DNA from: an uncultured Collinsella sp.
GTDB taxonomy: Bacteria; Actinomycetota; Coriobacteriia; Coriobacteriales; Coriobacteriaceae
Assembly: GCA_902491395.1 (NCBI GenBank)
Contig: CABUHO010000004.1
Coordinates: 1 to 64,000 of the forward strand
Direction of reading: 5' to 3'
DNA length: 64,000 nucleotides
A program made the position numbers and the translations under genes. The stretch's first letter is position 1, and every line of letters begins with the position of its first letter. Under the pieces are notes generated by a model that saw nothing but the letters and a program-made list of their open reading frames with translations, had not been told where the DNA came from and searched no databases. This document shows, piece by piece, positions 41,061 through 50,900 of the stretch.

Positions 41061-42143
41061 TTGTCTCTATCCCATTCTTTTCCGCGCGAGCTGACGCGCC
41101 CCGTGCATGTGGGCGGCGTGCAGATCGGCGGCGGCGCGCCGGTCGTGGTTCAGTCCATGACCTGCACCGATACCGCCGATGCTCAGGCAACGCTTGGGCA
41201 GGTTCGCGCGTTGGCGTGGGCGGGCTGCGGTATCGTGCGCGTGAGCGTGCCCACCGAGGCCGCGCTCGAGGGCTTCCGTACCATCTGTGCTGAGTCCCCG
41301 GTGCCGATTGTCGCCGATATTCACTTTAACCATAAGCTCGCCATCGGCGCCGTCGAGGCTGGTGCCTCCAAACTGCGCATCAATCCCGGTAATATCGGCG
41401 ATTGGGCTAAGGTCGATGCCGTCATCGACGCTGCCGGCGCTGCGGGCTGTGCGATTCGCATCGGTGTCAACGCCGGCTCGCTTGAGCAGGATATCGCCGA
41501 GCGCGATGACCTTACGCAGCCCGAAAAGCTCGTGATGTCGAGCGAGCGCTTTGTACGGCACTTTGAGGACCGTGGGTTTACCAACATCGTGCTTTCCGCC
41601 AAGGCCCATAGCGTACAGACGACGCTTGATACCTATCGCGCCCTGTCGCGCGAGATACCGCATGTTCCGCTCCATCTGGGCGTGACGGAGGCGGGGACCA
41701 AGCTTCAGGGCACCATCAAGAGCTCTGTAGGCTTGGGTATCTTGCTTTCCGAAGGCATCGGCGACACCATGCGTGTGTCGCTCACGGCCGATCCGGTTGA
41801 GGAGCCTCCGGTCGCCTGGGGAATTCTACAGTCGCTGGGCCTGCGTCGCCGTGGTCCCGAGATTGTCTCGTGCCCCACGTGCGCCCGCTGCCAGGTTAAC
41901 CTCATTCCCATCGCCGAGGAGGTCACCGAGCGGCTTAAGAACTACTCCGCGCCGCTTTCGATCGCCGTGATGGGATGTGCGGTCAACGGCCCCGGAGAGG
42001 CATCTGACGCCGATCTGGGTGTTGCCTGCGGGCGTGGTCAGGGCCTGCTCTTTTCGCATGGCCAGATCATTGGTAAAGTAGCTGAGGATCAAATTGTCGA
42101 CGCGCTTATGGCCGAGGTCGACAAACTTATTGAGGAGAAGTAA
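41061..42143 (+). CDS. ispG: 4-hydroxy-3-methylbut-2-enyl diphosphate synthase (flavodoxin/ferredoxin)
   Basis: The 360-residue iron-sulfur enzyme carries out the penultimate MEP pathway step. The TIM barrel opens with VGGVQIGGGAPVVVQSMT, and the 4Fe-4S cysteines are in SCPTCARCQ near residue 273 with a further Cys in MGCAVNGPGEA. TTG at 41061 with AGGGGAG 8 nt upstream is the start. The frame stays open further upstream inside rseP but that part is not ispG-like. Confidence 0.96.
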   Translation: MSLSHSFPRELTRPVHVGGVQIGGGAPVVVQSMTCTDTADAQATLGQVRALAWAGCGIVRVSVPTEAALEGFRTICAESPVPIVADIHFNHKLAIGAVEAGASKLRINPGNIGDWAKVDAVIDAAGAAGCAIRIGVNAGSLEQDIAERDDLTQPEKLVMSSERFVRHFEDRGFTNIVLSAKAHSVQTTLDTYRALSREIPHVPLHLGVTEAGTKLQGTIKSSVGLGILLSEGIGDTMRVSLTADPVEEPPVAWGILQSLGLRRRGPEIVSCPTCARCQVNLIPIAEEVTERLKNYSAPLSIAVMGCAVNGPGEASDADLGVACGRGQGLLFSHGQIIGKVAEDQIVDALMAEVDKLIEEK

Positions 42144-43865
<1,722 letters not shown>

Positions 43866-43895
43866 TCGACGATTTCGCTTGTAGTTCGATATGTG

Positions 43896-43944
43896 GGACG
43901 GCCCCGCATTTCTCCAGATCGGGGAGATGCGGGGCCGTCCTTTT
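43896..43944 (+). terminator. Intrinsic terminator after proS
   Basis: A 20-bp stem starting GGACGGCCCCGC and ending GCGGGGCCGTCC has a five-base loop and is followed by TTTT. It ends the long pyrH-proS operon. Confidence 0.92.
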
Positions 43945-43969
43945 ATCTTGTAGTATTCTTAATATCTAA

Positions 43970-44011
43970 AAGGAAAACCCCACAGCCCATATGAGCTGCG
44001 GGGTTTTCCTT
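43970..44011. terminator. Bidirectional terminator between proS and the kinase gene
   Basis: AAGGAAAACCCC pairs with GGGGTTTTCCTT and the inner CAGC/GCTG extend it. T-rich arms on both strands suit the converging genes. It serves the minus-strand kinase gene. Confidence 0.75.
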
Positions 44012-44043
44012 GTGCCTCCGATGCGAAATAAATCGCTCAGATA

Positions 44044-44808
44044 TTACTGATAATCGACGACGTCGATCCAGTTCTTCAGGAACTCATCGTTCACGTTGCG
44101 CTTACGAGCGAGCTCGGAAGCGGCGACGATGCTCGTCCACTGACGCACGACCTGCATGGGCATGTCGGCGCGGTCGCAGTAGAGCTCCAAGTAGGCCTCA
44201 GCCTGGTCCTTGCTGTTGAGGGCGAAGAGCAGGTAGGTGGTGGCAACGTCGGCAGCAGGGGAGCCCTGGGTGGCGTGTGCCCAGTCGCACACATAGAGCT
44301 GGCCGTCGTCGCCGACGATGACGTTGGAGGGGTTGAAGTCGCCGTGGCAGACCTTGAACTCCTTGGTCATGCCGTCCAGACGCTCCTGAAGGTTGTAGCG
44401 CGTGGTGGCATTGAGCTGATCAAGGCTGTCGATCATGCGGGCGAACTTGTCGCGCTGACGGTTGAGCAGCGGGGAGGTGTAGCCGTGGATCTCGATCTGG
44501 AGGTCGACGAACATCTCGAGATACTCACCAAAGCGCTGGGGCTCGGCAGTCATCTTCTCGGCAAGGGTGGTGCCCGGAACCTTCTCGGTCACGAGCGCCC
44601 AGCCGTTGGCGTTCTCGAGCTGGGAAACCTCGAGAGCCTTGGGGCTGCGGATGCCGCACTCATTGATGCGGGCAAGATTCAAAGCCTCGTTGAACACGTC
44701 GGAGACAGGCTTGGTCTCGTTAAAGACCTTGACGATCTTGTCGCCCAGGTCGTAAACGACCTTGTTGCCACGGCGGACGAGCTCGGTCTTGGAATCGGGT
44801 AGCAGCAT
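44044..44808 (-). CDS. APH/choline-kinase-like phosphotransferase, substrate unknown
   Basis: The 254-residue kinase-fold protein has the APH catalytic loop CHGDFNPSNVIV near residue 155 and the metal Asp in CDWAHATQG near 174. The N-terminal lobe shows KVVYDLGDKIVKVF. Related proteins include aminoglycoside and choline kinases and predicted small-molecule kinases, and the sequence does not identify the substrate. The ATG has AAAGGATG upstream. It lies 88 nt downstream of adhE on the same strand. It resembles a TIGR02172-type Fic/choline-kinase relative, which is a guess. Confidence 0.75.
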   Translation of the reverse strand: MLLPDSKTELVRRGNKVVYDLGDKIVKVFNETKPVSDVFNEALNLARINECGIRSPKALEVSQLENANGWALVTEKVPGTTLAEKMTAEPQRFGEYLEMFVDLQIEIHGYTSPLLNRQRDKFARMIDSLDQLNATTRYNLQERLDGMTKEFKVCHGDFNPSNVIVGDDGQLYVCDWAHATQGSPAADVATTYLLFALNSKDQAEAYLELYCDRADMPMQVVRQWTSIVAASELARKRNVNDEFLKNWIDVVDYQ

Positions 44809-44840
44809 GGTTGCATCCTTTCAACGATGCGATAGAAGCG

Positions 44841-44879
44841 ACGGCGGGGGTGTGTGAAACACCCGTGCACCCCCGCCGT
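44841..44879 (-). terminator. Stem-loop between adhE and the kinase gene
   Basis: ACGGCGGGGGTG pairs perfectly with CACCCCCGCCGT. There is no T-tract on either strand, so it may stabilise the adhE mRNA 3' end or only partly terminate. Confidence 0.5.
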
Positions 44880-44896
44880 TAAAAACCGTGCTAAAA

Positions 44897-47545
44897 CTAG
44901 CAGACGGCGTAGTCCTGAGGCTCGCGGCCGTAGTAGGCGTCCAGGTAGAGCTCCTTGATCTCGCTCATGAGCGGGTAGCGCGGGTTGGCGCCGGTGCACT
45001 GGTCGTTGAATGCCTGCTCGGTCATCTCGTCGAGGGTGTCGAGGAAGTACTGCTCGTCAACACCGTAGTCGGCGATGGTCTTCTTGACGCCGATGAAGTC
45101 CTTGAGCTCCTCGAGCTTCGTGATGAAGTTCTCGAAGACCTCCTTGTCGTCCTTGCCCTCGATGCCGCAGTACTTGGCCATCTCGGCGTAGTTGTGCAGC
45201 GCGTTGGGGTAAGGATACTGGGAGAAGGTACCCATCTTGACGGGAGCCTCGGCGGCGTTGTAGCGCATAACGCGGGTCAGGATGACGGCGTTGGCGAGGC
45301 CGTGGGGCAGGTGATGGAAGGCGCCGAGCTTGTGAGCCATGGAGTGGTTGAGGCCCAGGAAGGCGTTGGCGAAGGCCATACCGGCCATGCAAGAGGCGTT
45401 GTGCATCTCCTCGCGGGCATGCGGGTCCTTGGCGCCGTTCGTGAAGCTGGAGGGCAGGTTCTCGAAGACGAGCTTAGCAGCGCGCTCGGAGAGGCCCTTG
45501 GTGTAGTCGGAAGCCATGATGGAGACGTAGGACTCGATGGCGTGGGTCATGACGTCGATGCCGGAGGCAGCGGTCAGGCCGCGCGGGGCGGTCATGCAGT
45601 TGTCGGCGTCGACGATAGCCATGTTGGGGAGCAGCGCGTAGTCGGCGAGCGGCCACTTGATGCCGGTCTCCTTGTCGGTGATGATGGCGAACGGCGTGCA
45701 CTCGGAGCCGGTACCCGAAGAGGTCGGGACGGCGACGAAGTAGGCCTTCTTGCCCATCTCGGGGAAAGTGAAGATACGCTTGCGGATGTCCATGAAGTCC
45801 ATGGCCATGTCCTCAAACTTGCACTCGGGGTGCTCGTACATCATCCACATGATCTTGCCGGCGTCCATAGCGGAGCCACCGCCGACGGCGATGATCACGT
45901 CAGGCTCAAAGAGAGCCATCTGCTTGGCGCCGCGACGTGCGCACTGCAGCGACGGATCGGGCTCGACGTCGTAGAAGCAGTCGTGGGCGATGCCCATCTC
46001 GTCGAGCTTGGCCTCGATGGCGCGGGTGTTGCCATTCTTGAAGAGGAACTGGTCGGTGACGATGAAGGCGCGCTTCTTGCCCATGACGGTACCGAGCTCG
46101 TCGAGGGCGACGGGCGTGGAACCCTTCTTGAAGTAGACCTTCTCGGGAGCGCGGAACCACAGCATGTTCTCACGGCGCTCGGCCACAGTCTTAACGTTGA
46201 TCAAGTGCTTCACCCCAACGTTCTCGGAGACGGAGTTGCCGCCCCAGGAGCCGCAGCCCAGGGTCAGAGACGGCTTCATGCCAAAGTTGTACAGGTCACC
46301 GATGCCGCCGTGCGAGGACGGGGTATTGATGACGATACGGCAGGCCTTCATGACGTGCTCGAACAGGCTGATCTTCTCGGCCTGGGCGGGGTGCACGTAC
46401 AGAGAGGCGGTGTGGCCCGGGCCACCGGCGAGCACCAGGTGCTCGGCCTTGTCGACGGCCTCCTGGAAGTCCTTGGCGTGGTACATGGCCAGGACCGGGG
46501 AGAGCTTCTCGTGGGAGAACTCCTCCTTGGCGGGGTCGGTGGAGGTGACCTCGGCGATCAGGATCTTGGTCTTGGCGGGAACCTCGATGCCTGCGAGCTC
46601 GGCGATCTTGGCGGCAGCCATGCCGGGGATGCGGTGATCGAGGGCGCCGTTCTTGAACATGGCGGCACGCAGGGCCTCCATCTCGGCACCCTGCTTGACG
46701 AAGTAGCAGCCGCGCTTCTGGAACTCGGCCTTAACCTGGTCATAGATGGTGTCGATGACGGTCACGGACTGCTCGGAAGCGCAGATCATGCCGTTGTCGA
46801 AGGTCTTGGAATGGATGATGGAGTTGACGGCGAGCAGCACGTCGGCGGTGTCGTCGATGATGACCGGGGTGTTACCGGCGCCAACGCCCAGGGCGGGCTT
46901 GCCCGAGGAGTAGGCGGCCTTGACCATGCCCGGGCCACCGGTGGCGAGGATGATGTCGACGTCGCGCATGACCATGTTGGTCAGCTCGATGGAGGGGACA
47001 TCGACCCAGCCGATGATGCCCTCGGGGGCGCCGGCCTTGACGGCGGCGTCAAGCACGAGCTTGGCGGCGGCGATGGTGCACTTGGCGGCTGCCGGGTGCG
47101 GGGAGATGATGATGCCGTTGCGGGTCTTCAGGCTGATCAGCGTCTTGAAGATCGCGGTGGAGGTGGGGTTGGTCGTCGGGATGACGGCGCCCACGATGCC
47201 GATGGGCTCGGCGATCTTGGTGATGCCGTAGGCCTCGTCGCGCTCCAGGACACCACAGGTCTTGGTGTTCTTGTAAGCGTTGTAGATGTACTCTGCGGCG
47301 TAGTGGTTCTTGATGACCTTGTCCTCAAGAACGCCGCGGCCGGTCTCCTCGATGGCCATCTTCGCCAACGGGATACGAGCCTTGTTGGCGGCCATGGCGG
47401 CCTCGTAGAAGATCTTGTCGACCTGCTCCTGCGTGTACGTAGCAAAAAGCGCCTGGGCCTCTCGCATCTGAGCGAGCTTAGCCTCAAGCGCCTCTACGTT
47501 GTCCACAATTGCGGGAGTAGTGTTTTCCGGTGACTTTTTCACCAT
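44897..47545 (-). CDS. adhE: Bifunctional acetaldehyde-CoA/alcohol dehydrogenase AdhE
   Basis: The 882-residue fermentative enzyme reduces acetyl-CoA to acetaldehyde and ethanol, reoxidising NADH. Residues 1-440 form the aldehyde dehydrogenase domain with the catalytic Cys near 255 (NGMICASEQS). Residues 455-865 form the iron-dependent alcohol dehydrogenase with GGGSAMDAGK, TSSGTGSE and metal-binding His residues in AHKLGAFHHLPHG. AAGGAGAC precedes the ATG. Being of full length with both active sites intact, it points to mixed-acid fermentation. AdhE proteins form helical filaments called spirosomes. Confidence 0.96.
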   Translation of the reverse strand: MVKKSPENTTPAIVDNVEALEAKLAQMREAQALFATYTQEQVDKIFYEAAMAANKARIPLAKMAIEETGRGVLEDKVIKNHYAAEYIYNAYKNTKTCGVLERDEAYGITKIAEPIGIVGAVIPTTNPTSTAIFKTLISLKTRNGIIISPHPAAAKCTIAAAKLVLDAAVKAGAPEGIIGWVDVPSIELTNMVMRDVDIILATGGPGMVKAAYSSGKPALGVGAGNTPVIIDDTADVLLAVNSIIHSKTFDNGMICASEQSVTVIDTIYDQVKAEFQKRGCYFVKQGAEMEALRAAMFKNGALDHRIPGMAAAKIAELAGIEVPAKTKILIAEVTSTDPAKEEFSHEKLSPVLAMYHAKDFQEAVDKAEHLVLAGGPGHTASLYVHPAQAEKISLFEHVMKACRIVINTPSSHGGIGDLYNFGMKPSLTLGCGSWGGNSVSENVGVKHLINVKTVAERRENMLWFRAPEKVYFKKGSTPVALDELGTVMGKKRAFIVTDQFLFKNGNTRAIEAKLDEMGIAHDCFYDVEPDPSLQCARRGAKQMALFEPDVIIAVGGGSAMDAGKIMWMMYEHPECKFEDMAMDFMDIRKRIFTFPEMGKKAYFVAVPTSSGTGSECTPFAIITDKETGIKWPLADYALLPNMAIVDADNCMTAPRGLTAASGIDVMTHAIESYVSIMASDYTKGLSERAAKLVFENLPSSFTNGAKDPHAREEMHNASCMAGMAFANAFLGLNHSMAHKLGAFHHLPHGLANAVILTRVMRYNAAEAPVKMGTFSQYPYPNALHNYAEMAKYCGIEGKDDKEVFENFITKLEELKDFIGVKKTIADYGVDEQYFLDTLDEMTEQAFNDQCTGANPRYPLMSEIKELYLDAYYGREPQDYAVC

Positions 47546-47638
47546 TTGTGTCTCCTTGCGATCGGAGATTTACCCTACGTCTTGCATGATAGCAAGAAAT
47601 TATTCGGCGAACGGTCAGATTCCCGTAAAAGGCATACT

Positions 47639-47666
47639 AAAACGCTTCAAATAACTGAAGCGTTTT
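47639..47666. promoter_or_regulatory. Perfect inverted repeat upstream of adhE
   Basis: AAAACGCTTCA and TGAAGCGTTTT are perfect 11-bp arms around a 6-nt spacer. It lies about 95 nt upstream of the adhE start. It could be an operator for a redox or fermentation regulator, or a transcript terminator, since both strands end in TTTT. It does not match the Rex consensus. Confidence 0.45.
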
Positions 47667-47696
47667 AACTAAAACAATCTGCCTACTGCATCGCCT

Positions 47697-47725
47697 CACT
47701 CATTGGGGACAGACTTACATGAGTG
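47697..47725 (+). repeat. 29-bp palindromic repeat, family A, array unit 1
   Basis: It has CACTCAT and ATGAGTG ends around the core TGGGGACAGACTTAC. The same unit occurs beside the transposase gene at 53272-53300 with one terminal change. Confidence 0.85.
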
Positions 47726-47729
47726 CTTT

Positions 47730-47758
47730 CACTCATTGGGGACAGACATATATGAGTG
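47730..47758 (+). repeat. 29-bp palindromic repeat, family A, array unit 2
   Basis: It has the same ends as unit 1 with core TGGGGACAGACATAT. It is separated from unit 1 by CTTT. Confidence 0.85.
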
Positions 47759-47762
47759 ATTT

Positions 47763-47785
47763 CACGCGTGGGGGACAGACATGGG
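47763..47785 (+). repeat. Family A half-unit ending the array
   Basis: CACGCGTGGGGGACAGACAT followed by GGGTTTGA lacks the right arm. A half-unit of the same kind at 53305-53333 continues with GGATTTGC, so the truncated form is itself repeated. The 382-nt gap 47546-47927 holds the adhE leader, the inverted repeat, this array and a stem-loop, and no convincing gene. Confidence 0.7.
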
Positions 47786-47828
47786 TTTGACATTTGCGTA
47801 AAGCATTGGGAAGCCCCGGCTAAACAGG

Positions 47829-47872
47829 GGCGGCCCCGCAGTATCACCGATACGTGATGCTGCGGGGCCGCC
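47829..47872. terminator. Stem-loop downstream of the permease gene
   Basis: GGCGGCCCCGCAG pairs with CTGCGGGGCCGCC, 13 bp, with an inner TATCAC/GTGAT pairing. It lacks a clear T-run on the minus strand but probably marks the end of the ABC operon. Confidence 0.6.
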
Positions 47873-47927
47873 TTCTTCGTTGCCTTACGTTCTCCCAAGG
47901 GGCTACGCTCGCGCGTCGGATGGGCGA

Positions 47928-50900
47928 CTACTCCACGGACTTGAGCGCCTCGAGCATGTCGACGCGCGACAGGCGCCGCAGCTCCACAAAGAACAGCGCT
48001 ATGGTGATGGTGCAGATCACCACCGCGGGCACCGCAAACTCAATCACCGCAAGCTCGGGGTTGAACATAACCGTGTCGGGCGGAACGACATCCAAAATGT
48101 ACTGGTGTAGCGCCACGCCGAGCACATAGCCGGCAAGGATGCCTAGAGCCGTGAGACAGATGGTCTCGCGATAGATGTACATCGTGGTCTCGTTGGAATG
48201 GAAGCCCAGGACCTTGATGGTCGAAAGCTCGCGCATACGCTCCGACACGTTGAGGTTGGTGAGGTTGTACATAATCACCACTGCAAGCATCGCGGAGACG
48301 ATGATGAGCACGGTCATGATCATGTCGAGGGAGTCGACCACGGTGTCGACCTGCTCTTGAAGCGCCGTGTTCTGCACCACGGACTTCACGCCGGCGAGCT
48401 GCATGAAGGCGCTGGCTTTTTTCTCCACGCTCTTGAGGCCGCTGTCCTTGAGGCACACGAGCTCGGCGTTGGCGTCAAAATCCTCGCCATAGCACGACTC
48501 ATAGGCTCTGCGGCTCATATAGATGAAATGCCCCATGTACATCTCGCATACGCCGCTGACCTTTACCGAGCGCTCCGTACCGTCCTCGGCGCTAAACGTG
48601 AACGTGTCACCCACGCCGATGCCCAACAGGTTCGCAAGACGCTCCGAGATGACGGCTCCGTCGCCATCAACCTCAAGACTGTTGTCGCTCTTTCGGTCCA
48701 CCAGGCTTACATAGTCATCGAACGAACCACTGTCCCTGGGCACGAGCAGGGTGATCTCCTGGGTGTCGCCATTGGCACCCGCCGCGCGGGTCACCGACTC
48801 GTAGTGCAGCTTCACATGAGATTTCACATCCGACGTGCTCAGAAGTTTCTCCTCCTTCTTGAGCTGTGCGTCGGTTGCCATGGAGGAGTTGGCCACAATC
48901 ATGTCGTATTTGATGATGTCGCCAAACTGACGGTCGGCCATCTCCTGGATTGAATGCTGCACGCCAAAACCTGCCACGAGCATGCAGCTTGCGCCGGCAA
49001 CGCCGAGCACCGTCATGAGCATGCGCTGTTTGTAGCGGAAGAGGTTGCGCGCCGTCACCTTATGAGTGAATGACATGCGCTCCCACACAAAGCCAATGCG
49101 CTCGAGCATGATCTTGGAGCCGCCCGCGGGAGGTTTGGGCAGTAGCAGGCGCGCGGGCTTCTCGGCGAGTTCTCGTCGTGCGGCGATGAGTGCCGGCAGG
49201 ACCGAGCAAAGGCCCGCGAGCGCGATGGCCACCAGCGATACGAGCGGGTGGAAACCCAGGTGGATCGGCGGCAGTGTGAACGCATCGCCATAGGCGGAGT
49301 ACACGATCCAGGGTAGCAGAGTGTGTCCGAGCGCTATGCCCGCAAGCGTTCCCAGACCGCCGGCAAGCGCGCCGTAGACCGTGAATTTGAGCACGATGTC
49401 GCTATCGGAGTAGCCGAGTGCCTTGAGCGTACCCGAGTTGATGCGCTCCTCGTCGACCATGCGCGTCATGGTGGAAAGCGTTACGAGCGCGGCCACCAGG
49501 TAGAGCAGCACCGGGAAGACCCGTGCGAGCGAGTCAACAATTTCGGACACGGTATCGTAGGTTCTATAGGCCTCGGAGCCTAGCGTTTCGCGACGGGTAC
49601 CGGTGTCGTAGGTGGGCTGGGAAAGCTTTGCCAGGCGGTCCCGGGCGCTTTTGAGCTCCGACTCGACATCGGCGATCTTTTCCTCGGCATCCGGGAGCTT
49701 CTCGTCATACTCGGCCTTTTTGGCGGTGTATTCGGCAAGGCCGTCTTGGTATTCGGCCATCTTGGAGGCCAGGGTCTCGCGTGCGGATGCGAGCTGGCTG
49801 CGTGCGGAGGCGAGCTCCGAGGCCTTTGCCGCGAGCGTCTGGCGCGAAGCGCTGAGCGTCTGGACGCCCTCGTTGTATTCGGCACGCCCCTGTGCGATCC
49901 GGGTCGCAGCCGCCTCCCATTGCGCAAGACCGTCTTCATAGGAGGCTTTGCTCTGGTTGTAGGTAGCCACGCCCTGTTCGTACTCAGCGTTCTTTGCGTT
50001 CAGCTCATTTCGTGCCGCCGTGAGATTTTGCTCTCCCTGGCCTATCTGTGCTCGGGCGGATTCGACATCACCGGCAACCGAGTCCAGATAGGCTTCTGTT
50101 TCGGCAACCTGGACACGGGCGGCCTCGACCTCCTCCGCCTTGGCGTCAAGCTCGGCCTCGGCGGCGTCAAGCTCGGCAGTCTTTTGCGCGATTTCCTCAC
50201 GACCGGCGGCAACCTGTGTGCGGCCGTCGTCGTAGGCCTTGATGGCGGTGTTCATGGAATCGATCTGGCCTTGCGTCTGCTCGCATGTCCGGAGCGCCGC
50301 ATCAAGCGTCGTCTCTTCTGTCTTGATGGCCGCCTCAAGGGCCTTTTTCTTTATGGGACTAGTCTCGGCATTGTACTGGTCTCTAAGCTCGGCGATGTGG
50401 TTCTCGAGCTCTGTGCAGGTCTGCTGCGCGCTCTCAAGGGTCGCCTCAAGTGTGGGCAATGCCTGGCGCATGAGCTCGACCTGATCCTCCTTGCTGTCGA
50501 GTTCCGCCTCCGCGGCATCGAGCTCGGCCGCGTTCTTTGCTATGGCCTCACGGCCGGCAGCGACCTGTGCGCGTCCGTCGTCGTAGGCTTGAATCTGCTT
50601 CTTTGCTTCACCGACCTGCTCGCGGGCGGTATCGTAGCCGGCCACCTGCTGCTTTGCCGCGTCGAGTTCGGCTTGTTTGGTGTCGATGGTTGCGGCCCCC
50701 TTATTGAGGGCGTCCTTCGCGCTTGCGAGTTCACGTTGGGCCGCTTCGAGTTGTGACGCGGCTGCATCGAGTTGCAAGCGGTTTGCGTCGAGCTCGGCCT
50801 GCCCCTGGATAATCTGCTCGCCAGCCGCATCGAGCTGGGCTTGGGCGTTTTCTATCTGGGTCTGCGCGCTTGCGATCTGGGCGGCACCGTCATCTACCTG

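Noticed and set aside
44888..47533. An 881-codon open frame antisense to adhE
   Set aside because: Its Gly/Val/Leu/Asp-rich product is the typical antisense shadow of a strongly biased gene. AdhE is certain on the other strand.
47697..47785. CRISPR array
   Set aside because: Three short palindromic units with 4-nt spacers are not a CRISPR repeat-spacer pattern, and no cas genes are near.
47683..47898. A 71-codon minus-strand frame across the family A array
   Set aside because: It is a translation of the repeats (CLSPMSE-type peptides) with no ribosome binding site.
48198..48953. A 251-codon plus-strand frame and similar frames inside the permease gene
   Set aside because: They lie antisense to a clear FtsX-type gene and show no recognisable protein features.
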